Below, in pieces: positions 30,764-36,923 of a DNA stretch of 36,923 nucleotides. The stretch covers positions 1 to 36,923 of the forward strand of contig JBKHBQ010000004.1 in the NCBI GenBank assembly GCA_046542305.1, read 5' to 3'. Each line of letters starts with the position of its first letter. The stretch's first letter is position 1. This stretch comes from JBKHBQ01 sp046542305. Its GTDB lineage: Bacteria; Bacteroidota; Bacteroidia; Bacteroidales; 4484-276. The notes under the pieces were generated by a model. That model worked only from the letters and a program-made list of their open reading frames with translations. It was not told the origin of the DNA and did not search any database. The position numbers and the translations under genes are program-made.

Positions 30764-31795
30764 TTACCCTTCCTGTTCTTTCTGCTTTTTCTCCAGTGTA
30801 TCGATGCGGTCGACAATTTTCTGAAGGTTTCTGAAATGAACATACGCCTTGCGGTACTTTCCGGCATCGAAGGCCGGCGAGCCGAAAATTACGGCCCCGT
30901 CTTTCACGCTGGAACTAACGCCCGACTGTGCGGCAATCTTCACATTGTTGCCGATGTTGATGTGGCCGATAATGCCCACCTGCGCAGCGATCATGCAATT
31001 GCGGCCAATCTTGGTAGATCCGGCCACGCCCGACTGTGCCGCAATAACGGTGTTTTCGCCGATCTCCACATTGTGGGCAATCTGGATGAGGTTGTCGAGC
31101 TTTGCACCTTTGCGGATGATGGTAGAGCCCAAAGTAGCCCGGTCGATGGTGGTATTGGCGCCGATCTCCACATGATCCTCGATGATCACATTGCCGATCT
31201 GGGCCACCTTCAGGTAGTTGTTGTCCTGTTGCGGCGCAAAGCCGAAACCGTCGGCACCGATCACCACCCCGGCATGGATCACGCAGTGGCTGCCGATCAC
31301 ATTGTCGGAATAAATCTTTACTCCGGCAAAAACAGTGGTATTGTCGCCGATACGCACATTGTCGCCGATGTATGCCTGCGGATAGATCTTGCAATTGTTG
31401 CCGATCACCGCGTTTTCGCCTACAAATGCCTGCGCACCGATGTATACATCTTTTCCTATGCTGGCAGTTTCGGTAATGCTGGCCTGCTGCGAAATCCCCT
31501 TTTTATCCAGCTTGATCTGATTGTAAACCTCCAGAAGCTTTGCAAATGCAGTGTAGGCATGTTTTACCCGGATCAGTGATGGTTTGATGGCTCCTTCGGC
31601 TTTAAAGTCTTCATCCACGATCACAATGGAGGCTTCGGAGCTGTATATAAAGCGGGTGTATTTTGGATTGGCGAGAAAGGAAATCGAGCCGGGTTCGCCT
31701 TCTTCAATCTTCGAAAGTTTATGCACAGCGGCATTTTCGTCGCCCTCAACGGAACCTTCGAGGATGCGGGCTATTTCTTTTGCAGTAAATTTCAT
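30764..31795 (-). CDS. lpxD: UDP-3-O-(3-hydroxyacyl)glucosamine N-acyltransferase LpxD
   Basis: Third lipid A enzyme, adding the second 3-hydroxyacyl chain to the 2-amino group. The 343-residue protein has the N-terminal uridine-binding domain (about 1-100, with GSISFLANPKYTRFIYSS), then a long left-handed beta helix (about 105-290). The catalytic His is in LIQIAHNVEIGEN (H241) and the second conserved His in GIIGHINIG. ADGFGFAPQQ and RATLGSTIIRKG are LpxD features. The C-terminal helix ends KKQKEQEG. It follows the HD-domain gene by 69 bases on the same strand. Confidence 0.95.
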   Translation of the reverse strand: MKFTAKEIARILEGSVEGDENAAVHKLSKIEEGEPGSISFLANPKYTRFIYSSEASIVIVDEDFKAEGAIKPSLIRVKHAYTAFAKLLEVYNQIKLDKKGISQQASITETASIGKDVYIGAQAFVGENAVIGNNCKIYPQAYIGDNVRIGDNTTVFAGVKIYSDNVIGSHCVIHAGVVIGADGFGFAPQQDNNYLKVAQIGNVIIEDHVEIGANTTIDRATLGSTIIRKGAKLDNLIQIAHNVEIGENTVIAAQSGVAGSTKIGRNCMIAAQVGIIGHINIGNNVKIAAQSGVSSSVKDGAVIFGSPAFDAGKYRKAYVHFRNLQKIVDRIDTLEKKQKEQEG

Positions 31796-31864
31796 GATTC
31801 AGGTCAATTTTTTTACGGTCTAAAAAACCGCGCAATATAGCAATATTAGCCCATCTGGCAATGT

Positions 31865-33121
31865 TTAGATTTTGAATGCTGACGCAAAGGCTTTGGGAAA
31901 GCAGATAAAATACTTGGTCACAATTTTTGAGAGCACATCGATGTTGAGTTGGTCGGAGGCTTCCGAGATGTCGACAATGCTGCCGTCGCGGTAAAAAATA
32001 TTGATTTTGTCGTTGGCCGGATCATAGGCGCTGTTGCGGGCTACATCCGTAAATACGAAATAACCGGCTTCTTCCATGCTGATGCCCATCTCGCGTGCGA
32101 TGGCTTTTTTTACATTTTCCACGGCCCCGGGCGGAATGGGTTTGTTCATGATTTCGGTACGGAAAAGCTGCCTGTTTACCAGGCTGTAGCACAGATTCGA
32201 CAGCACCTTGTCGGGATGATGAACCCACTCCTTGATGGAGGTAAAAATATCAAAATCATCCAGCCGGGCAAAGGTGTCGAGAATGTCGGGATTTTCTTTA
32301 AAATCCTCCATATAAAGCTCCTGTTCCAAAAAGGGCCTGAGCGGCGATGTAGCAAAAAGTGGCGTGCCGTTACGGGCCAGATACCGTGCACGGCGGATGA
32401 TCCGCACCAGCATCTGCTCGGCCGACAGCACCGTTTTATGCAGGTACACCTGCCAGTACATCAGTCTGCGTGCAATAATGAATTTTTCGATGGAATAGAT
32501 GCCCTTGGCCTCTACCACCAGATTGTCATCGTGCATATCGAGCATCTTGATGATCCTGTCGGTGTTGATCACCCCCTCGGAAACTCCAGTAAAAAAGCTG
32601 TCGCGCTTCAGGTAATCCAGGCGGTCCATGTCGAGCTGGCTCGAAACGAGCTGGTGCAGAAATTTCTTGTGATAGCTGTTGTTGAAAATGGAAATACCCG
32701 TTTCGGGCATTCCGTCGAACTCCTTCATCAGCCGTTGCATAAACATCAGCGAAAGCTCCTCATGGGTGATGGAGCATACGATGGATTTCTCCAGCGTGTG
32801 CGAATAAGGGCCGTGGCCGATGTCGTGAAGCAGAATGGCGGTGAGGGTTCCCAGCGCTTCGTCTTTGGTGATTTCGTGGCCTTTCGACCTGAGTACTTCG
32901 ATAGCCTGCTGCATCAGATGCATGGCCCCGATGGCATGATGGAAGCGGGTGTGGAGGGCGCCGGGATACACCAGGTGCGTAAGCCCGAGTTGCTTGATGC
33001 GGCGTAAACGCTGAAAATAGCGGTGCTCGATGAGGTCGAAGATCAATTCGCTTGATATGCTGATAAATCCGTAAACCGGATCATTGAGTATCTTCTTTTT
33101 ATTGCGGTAGCGTTGATTCAC
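31865..33121 (-). CDS. HD-domain phosphohydrolase (SAMHD1/dGTPase-like)
   Basis: A 418-residue metal-dependent phosphohydrolase. The HD-family ligands are visible as His in HTRFHHAIGAMHL (H61), LLHDIGHGPYSH (H99, D100) and Asp in SSQLDMDRLDYLKRDSF. The N-terminal KILNDPVYGFISI and EHRYFQRLRRIKQLGL are those of the SAMHD1/YwfO group, which hydrolyses dNTPs to nucleosides and triphosphate. The true substrate is unknown. The start is GTG at 33119-33121 (MNQRYRNKKK); no ATG stands close. It precedes lpxD, and is divergent from porX across a 217-base gap. Confidence 0.88.
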   Translation of the reverse strand: MNQRYRNKKKILNDPVYGFISISSELIFDLIEHRYFQRLRRIKQLGLTHLVYPGALHTRFHHAIGAMHLMQQAIEVLRSKGHEITKDEALGTLTAILLHDIGHGPYSHTLEKSIVCSITHEELSLMFMQRLMKEFDGMPETGISIFNNSYHKKFLHQLVSSQLDMDRLDYLKRDSFFTGVSEGVINTDRIIKMLDMHDDNLVVEAKGIYSIEKFIIARRLMYWQVYLHKTVLSAEQMLVRIIRRARYLARNGTPLFATSPLRPFLEQELYMEDFKENPDILDTFARLDDFDIFTSIKEWVHHPDKVLSNLCYSLVNRQLFRTEIMNKPIPPGAVENVKKAIAREMGISMEEAGYFVFTDVARNSAYDPANDKINIFYRDGSIVDISEASDQLNIDVLSKIVTKYFICFPKAFASAFKI

Positions 33122-33264
33122 GTGTAAAATGCGGTGATGTTAAAAAATATTAAGTTGCTAAAATAATCGCCCTGCGATCCTGTTAGTACATACGTCGGCG
33201 TGAGGACTTGCCTGCGTGCTGAAATTACACCGGTTTTTGCATTACTATATTCATGCAGACGATG

Positions 33265-33272
33265 TATATTTG
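33265..33272 (+). promoter_or_regulatory. -7 promoter element of porX
   Basis: TATATTTG matches TAnnTTTG, 66 bases before the porX ATG at 33339. It lies inside the frame that would extend porX upstream to 33216, which excludes that earlier start. Confidence 0.6.
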
Positions 33273-33338
33273 TATGATCAGTTTTGCATTCGCCAACGAA
33301 GCAAAAATACATCTATAAATTTAATCCGTCCTTATCTT

Positions 33339-34892
33339 ATGGAGAAAATCAAAATTTTGTGGGCTGACGATGAGATCGAACTGCTGAAACCGCACATCCT
33401 GTTTCTGGAGCAAAAAGGTTATGATGTGGCTACCACCAACAACGGCGACGAGGCCATCGACCTGCTCAAGGAGCAACCCTTCGATATCGTGTTTCTCGAC
33501 GAAAATATGCCCGGGCTTTCAGGTATCGAAACCCTTACCGAGATCAAAAATATGCAGCCCAACCTGCCGGTGGTGATGATCACAAAGAGCGAGGAGGAAA
33601 CCATCATGGAAGACGCCATCGGCTCCAACATCGCCGATTACCTGATTAAACCGGTAAAACCCAACCAGATCCTGCTGAGCCTCAAGAAAAACCTGGAAAA
33701 CAGGAAAATCGTGAGCGAAAAGAAATCGTTTGCATACCAGCAGGAATTCAGGAACATCGGCATGGAGATCTCCAACAACCTCGATCAAGCCCAATGGACG
33801 GATGTGTACAAAAAGATCATTCGCTGGGAACTCGAACTGCAAAAATCACAAGATGAAGGCATCCTCGAAATCCTGCGCATGCAGAAAGAAGAAGCCAACC
33901 AGGTGTTTTCAAAGTTCTACGAACGCAATTACCTCGACTGGATCGGCGGACGTGCGGATGACAAGCCCGTGCTTTCGCACACCCTGATGAAAGAAAAGGT
34001 GCTGCCCGTAATCAACGGAAACAGCAACACTTTCCTCATCCTGATCGATAACCTGCGCTACGACCAGTGGAAGGCACTGCAGCCCATCATCGAGCAGTTT
34101 TTCCGCATCGAAAGCGATGAGATATACTACAGCATCATGCCCACCACCACCCAGTATGCACGCAACGCATTCTTTGCCGGATTGCTGCCCAGCGAGATCG
34201 AAAAGAAATACCGCAAGTATTGGGTGAACGAAGATGAAGAGGGTACCAAGAACCAGTACGAGGCCGAACTGCTTGAGGAGCAGCTTAAGCGCTACGGGAA
34301 GGACATCAAAACTTCCTACCACAAAATCCTGAACCTTACGGCAGGAAGAAAGCTGGTGGATTCGTTGCCGAACCTGATGCAAAACAACCTGAACGTGATC
34401 GTGTACAATTTTGTGGATATGCTCTCGCATGCCCGCACCGAAATGGAGATTATCCGCGAACTGGCCGACGATGAGCCGGCGTACCGGTCGATCACCATCT
34501 CCTGGTTCGAACATTCGCCGCTGATCGATATTATGCGTTTTATCGCTTCAAAGGGGCTGCCCATGATCCTTACCACCGATCACGGATCCGTCAGGGTGCA
34601 CAATCCCGTGAAGGTGATCGGCGATCGCAATACGAACACAAACCTCAGGTATAAAACCGGCAAAAGCCTCAACTACAATAAGAAGGAGGTTTTTGAGGTG
34701 CGCAACCCGTCGGATATTTTCCTGCCGCGGCTCAACGTGAGTTCGTCATACATTTTCTGCAGGAATAACGATTTCTTTGCCTATCCCAACAACTACAACT
34801 ACTACGTGAATTATTACAAAAATACCTTTCAGCATGGCGGAATTTCCATGGAGGAGGTGATGATTCCTTTTGTACGGCTGAAAGCAAAATAA
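33339..34892 (+). CDS. porX: T9SS response regulator PorX with PglZ-type effector domain
   Basis: A 517-residue two-component response regulator. The receiver domain (1-120) has the acidic pair D10-D11 in WADDEIE, the phospho-acceptor D54 in VFLDENMPGLSG and K83 in MITKSEE. A linker helix region follows. The C-terminal alkaline-phosphatase-superfamily PglZ domain (about 215-517) shows metal-site segments LILIDNLRYDQW, PTTTQYARNAFFAGLLPSE, NFVDMLSHARTEM and LTTDHGSVRVHNP. PorX regulates type IX secretion with sensor PorY and sigma factor SigP; its effector has been reported to hydrolyse phosphodiester nucleotides. No histidine kinase is nearby, as usual for this orphan gene. Confidence 0.93.
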   Translation: MEKIKILWADDEIELLKPHILFLEQKGYDVATTNNGDEAIDLLKEQPFDIVFLDENMPGLSGIETLTEIKNMQPNLPVVMITKSEEETIMEDAIGSNIADYLIKPVKPNQILLSLKKNLENRKIVSEKKSFAYQQEFRNIGMEISNNLDQAQWTDVYKKIIRWELELQKSQDEGILEILRMQKEEANQVFSKFYERNYLDWIGGRADDKPVLSHTLMKEKVLPVINGNSNTFLILIDNLRYDQWKALQPIIEQFFRIESDEIYYSIMPTTTQYARNAFFAGLLPSEIEKKYRKYWVNEDEEGTKNQYEAELLEEQLKRYGKDIKTSYHKILNLTAGRKLVDSLPNLMQNNLNVIVYNFVDMLSHARTEMEIIRELADDEPAYRSITISWFEHSPLIDIMRFIASKGLPMILTTDHGSVRVHNPVKVIGDRNTNTNLRYKTGKSLNYNKKEVFEVRNPSDIFLPRLNVSSSYIFCRNNDFFAYPNNYNYYVNYYKNTFQHGGISMEEVMIPFVRLKAK

Positions 34893-34905
34893 TCTTTTCA
34901 TTCAG

Positions 34906-35325
34906 ATGGAAAACAGAATATGTGCAGATACACCCGCCGATCTGGGTAAGGTGGCTGATAAGCTTTTGGAAACCTGGCCTGATATGCGCATTTTTGCCTT
35001 TTTTGGCGCAATGGGGGCCGGAAAGACTACCTTTATCAAACAGCTTGCGCATAAGCTTGAGGTGAAGGATAACGTAAGCAGCCCCACCTTTGCCATCATC
35101 AACGAATATCTTACGGCTTCCGGCGAGCGGGTGTATCATTTCGATTTTTACCGGATAAAGAAACCGCAGGAAGCGCTCGACCTGGGCTATGAGGATTATT
35201 TCTACAGCGGAAACTTCTGCCTGATCGAGTGGCCGGAAATTATTGAGGATTTGCTGCCTGAAGAAACGGTGAGAGTCAGGATAGAAACAGACGAAGATTC
35301 GGGACGCCGCACCTTTATTTTTTAA
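34906..35325 (+). CDS. tsaE: tRNA threonylcarbamoyladenosine biosynthesis ATPase TsaE
   Basis: A 139-residue P-loop ATPase needed, with TsaB, TsaC and TsaD, to form t6A at position 37 of ANN-decoding tRNAs. The Walker A FFGAMGAGKTTFIKQ (34-42 core) is followed by NVSSPTFAIINEY, YHFDFYRIKKPQEALDLGYEDYF and LIEWPEIIEDLLP, all family features. Length is normal. It starts 13 bases after porX; ald follows with its own promoter. The porX-tsaE-ald order is one I recall from other Bacteroidota. Confidence 0.95.
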   Translation: MENRICADTPADLGKVADKLLETWPDMRIFAFFGAMGAGKTTFIKQLAHKLEVKDNVSSPTFAIINEYLTASGERVYHFDFYRIKKPQEALDLGYEDYFYSGNFCLIEWPEIIEDLLPEETVRVRIETDEDSGRRTFIF

Positions 35326-35356
35326 TGCAAAGTGGCGGAAATTGGGAAATTTAGCC

Positions 35357-35364
35357 TAACTTTG
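35357..35364 (+). promoter_or_regulatory. -7 promoter element of the alanine dehydrogenase gene
   Basis: TAACTTTG matches TAnnTTTG, 39 bases before the ATG at 35404, in the 78-base gap after tsaE. Confidence 0.6.
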
Positions 35365-35403
35365 ATCTTGATCTGATCGAAAAAAAACCAGCATTTCTGA
35401 AAG

Positions 35404-36603
35404 ATGAGCATAAGCGGCAGAGAAAAACTGATGCCCCAGGAGGAAACCCTGGAAATCATCAAGACGGGCCGGAAATTAAGTATTGGCCTGCCAAAGGAAA
35501 CCTTCTTCCAGGAACGGCGAATCGCCCTGATCCCTGATGCGGTGAAGATGCTTGTGGAAAACGGCCACGAAATTGTGGTGCAACGCGGGGCAGGGGAGGC
35601 TGCCCATTTTCCCGACACCCTCTATGCCGAGGCGGGCGCACGCATTGTGGACGATGTTGCAGAAGTGTTCAAATCCAAAGTCATCCTGAAAATTGCTCCC
35701 CTTTCCGGCGATGAGATCGACCTGCTGGGCAGCAGACAAACACTGATGAGCGCCCTGCACCTCACCATTCAATCAAAAAGTTATTTTCAGCGGTTGATCC
35801 GCAAAAAGCCCATCGCCATTGCATTCGAGCTGATCAAGGACAAAGCCAATGGCTCGCCCGTCCTGCGTTCTACCAGCGAAATTGCAGGCACTACATCCAT
35901 ACAGATTGCCGCCGAATATCTGAGCCATGAGGATTATGGCAACGGTCGCATGCTGGGAGGATTTACCGGAATTGCGCCCTCGGAAGTGGTGATCCTCGGA
36001 GCAGGTACCGTGGGGGAATTTGCCGCCCGCATGGCTATCGGGATGGGTGCTCTGGTAAAGGTGTTCGACAATTCCATCTATAAGCTCCAGCAACTGCAGT
36101 CGCGGGTATTCCAGCGTGTATTCACTTCAGCCCTGCAGCCTTCCGAACTCAAACGTGCACTGAAAACTGCCGACGTACTGATTTGTGCAACCCATGCCAA
36201 ACACCACCGTGCCCCTGTGATCGTTACGGAAGAGATGGTGGCGGGAATGAAGGAAGGCGCCGTGATTGTGGATGTAAGCATCGATCAGGGAGGTTGTGTG
36301 GAAACTTCCAAAACCACCAGCCACCACAGCCCGGTATTTCGAAAATACGGCGTAACGCATTATTGTGTGCCCAACATCGCTTCGCGGGTGCCCCAAACGG
36401 CTTCCATCGCCCTCAGCAATTTCTTTGCACCCATGCTTCAGCGGGCCGGTCAACTGGGCGGGCTGGAACGACTGCTCGAAATGGATTTCTATTTCCGGCA
36501 GGGTGTATATATTTTCAACGGCCTGCTGACCAACAAAATGATAGGCGAGCAATTCGACCTGCCATCACAGGATATCGACCTGCTGATGGCAGCATTCCAC
36601 TAA
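35404..36603 (+). CDS. ald: Alanine dehydrogenase
   Basis: NAD-dependent enzyme interconverting L-alanine with pyruvate and ammonia, 399 residues. The AlaDH/PNT N-terminal domain has GLPKETFFQERRIALIPDAV (substrate Arg), ILKIAPLS (Lys) and MSALHLTIQ (catalytic His). The NAD domain has VVILGAGTVGEFAARMAIGMGA and the catalytic Asp in IVDVSIDQGGCVETS, then THYCVPNIASRVPQTASIALSNFF. A 25-residue N-terminal extension precedes the usual start, and the C-terminal part is longer than in the Bacillus enzyme; both are common in Bacteroidota homologues. Transhydrogenase alpha subunit is excluded by the absence of its C-terminal membrane part. Confidence 0.93.
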   Translation: MSISGREKLMPQEETLEIIKTGRKLSIGLPKETFFQERRIALIPDAVKMLVENGHEIVVQRGAGEAAHFPDTLYAEAGARIVDDVAEVFKSKVILKIAPLSGDEIDLLGSRQTLMSALHLTIQSKSYFQRLIRKKPIAIAFELIKDKANGSPVLRSTSEIAGTTSIQIAAEYLSHEDYGNGRMLGGFTGIAPSEVVILGAGTVGEFAARMAIGMGALVKVFDNSIYKLQQLQSRVFQRVFTSALQPSELKRALKTADVLICATHAKHHRAPVIVTEEMVAGMKEGAVIVDVSIDQGGCVETSKTTSHHSPVFRKYGVTHYCVPNIASRVPQTASIALSNFFAPMLQRAGQLGGLERLLEMDFYFRQGVYIFNGLLTNKMIGEQFDLPSQDIDLLMAAFH

Positions 36604-36923
36604 GAATGATTGTAATTGTTTAGCTGATTAAGGGTATCATCTCTAAAGATTTCTCCCTTCAATGCTTTTCTGCCTTTAGCTTTCTTATTATGCGCGTCAT
36701 TCCGGCCACTGGAATCGCGGCTAAACAGGGGCTGATGAAAATCCCGCACAGTAATCTAAATGCGTAAAAACCGTAAAAAGCATTGTGAATTTTTTGTGCC
36801 TTGCCGGCTTGGTGGCATTTTAAAACCTCGCCAAAATTATTTCCCCAAAACCCTAAAAAGGTAAAAATCTGAGTTCGATATAAGCACCATGATTTACTTG
36901 TAATGAAATCAATGAGTTGCATT
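36604..36923. other. Right-edge region without a supported gene
   Basis: After the ald stop there is no clear terminator, although AAGGG (36629-36633) and CCCTT (36655-36659) could pair. A minus-strand frame of 87 codons (36659-36922) reaches the window edge and encodes GFYAFRLLCGIFISPCLAAIPVAGMTRI-like sequence; I think it is not a gene. The segment ATTCC-GGCCACT-GGAAT (about 36699-36715) is a small hairpin of the kind found in dispersed intergenic repeats. Without the flanking sequence neither view can be tested. Confidence 0.3.

Noticed and set aside
30719..31579. 286-codon plus-strand frame opposite lpxD
   Set aside because: The repetitive ADxHIVAD-like sequence is the mirror of hexapeptide repeats in the true LpxD.
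31949..33007. 352-codon plus-strand frame opposite the HD phosphohydrolase gene
   Set aside because: The minus-strand protein carries complete HD motifs; the plus frame has no family features and is an antisense shadow.
33216..33338. Upstream extension of porX to 33216
   Set aside because: It includes the TATATTTG promoter element and adds 41 residues not found in front of response regulator domains.
1..36923. Dedicated defence, phage or mobile element system
   Set aside because: I found no transposase, integrase, toxin-antitoxin, nuclease or phage gene; the PglZ domain belongs to PorX and not to a BREX locus, since no BREX partners are present.

Overview
The window is a chromosomal segment of a Bacteroidota bacterium, most likely an anaerobic member of the Bacteroidales/Marinilabiliales group. 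Several signs agree. Promoters carry the phylum's -7 element TAnnTTTG. There is a type IX secretion (T9SS) C-terminal sorting domain, PorX and a DUF4835/PorD-like protein. LpxC is fused to FabZ, the operon order bamD-rpoZ-coaBC-DUF4835-recN is present, and there is an alpha-oxoamine synthase of the sphingolipid/sulfonolipid type. The oxygen-sensitive glycyl radical enzyme argues for anaerobic life. I saw no rRNA, tRNA, insertion sequence, phage gene or CRISPR array.

Layout. 1-2.3 kb: the 3' part of a secreted modular T9SS cargo protein, a terminator, and a multi-pass membrane protein. 2.4-3.7 kb: an alpha-oxoamine synthase, divergent from 3.8-8.9 kb bamD, rpoZ, coaBC, DUF4835 and recN. 9.0-9.8 kb: fabI. 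9.8-12.6 kb (minus strand): a small membrane protein, a GT4 glycosyltransferase and an EamA transporter. 12.7-20.9 kb (minus strand): a peptidase and hydroxyproline cluster, in transcription order GRE activase, trans-4-hydroxy-L-proline dehydratase HypD, Xaa-Pro aminopeptidase, trans-3-hydroxy-L-proline dehydratase, a methyltransferase and a secreted C69 dipeptidase. 21.3-26.6 kb: a polysaccharide export/assembly trio (flippase, double-length Wzz, O-antigen ligase/polymerase). 26.7-33.1 kb (minus strand): HD phosphohydrolase, lpxD, lpxC/fabZ, lpxA, efp and a divergent second lpxD. 33.3-36.6 kb: porX, tsaE and alanine dehydrogenase.

How it fits together. Much of the window serves the outer membrane: lipid A synthesis (LpxA, LpxC, LpxD), beta-barrel assembly (BamD), protein secretion (T9SS), an amino-lipid enzyme, fatty acid synthesis (FabI, FabZ) and surface polysaccharide. 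The most interesting metabolic unit is the 12.7-20.9 kb cluster. It appears designed to open Xaa-Pro/Xaa-Hyp peptides and dehydrate both 3- and 4-hydroxyproline, as expected for use of collagen- or plant-wall-derived peptides. HypD matches the remembered active-site residues of the Clostridioides difficile enzyme at a constant offset of three.

Unusual structure. Intergenic gaps carry short arrays with a 7-bp period in two sequence families (AT-rich around TTAATCG, GC-rich around TGCCGAC). One array sits exactly where the EamA transporter gene lacks a normal start codon. The Wzz-like gene is an in-frame tandem duplication joined by a Pro-rich, A-rich linker. A strong terminator stands directly in front of the second lpxD. 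All database comparisons here are from memory; none was run.
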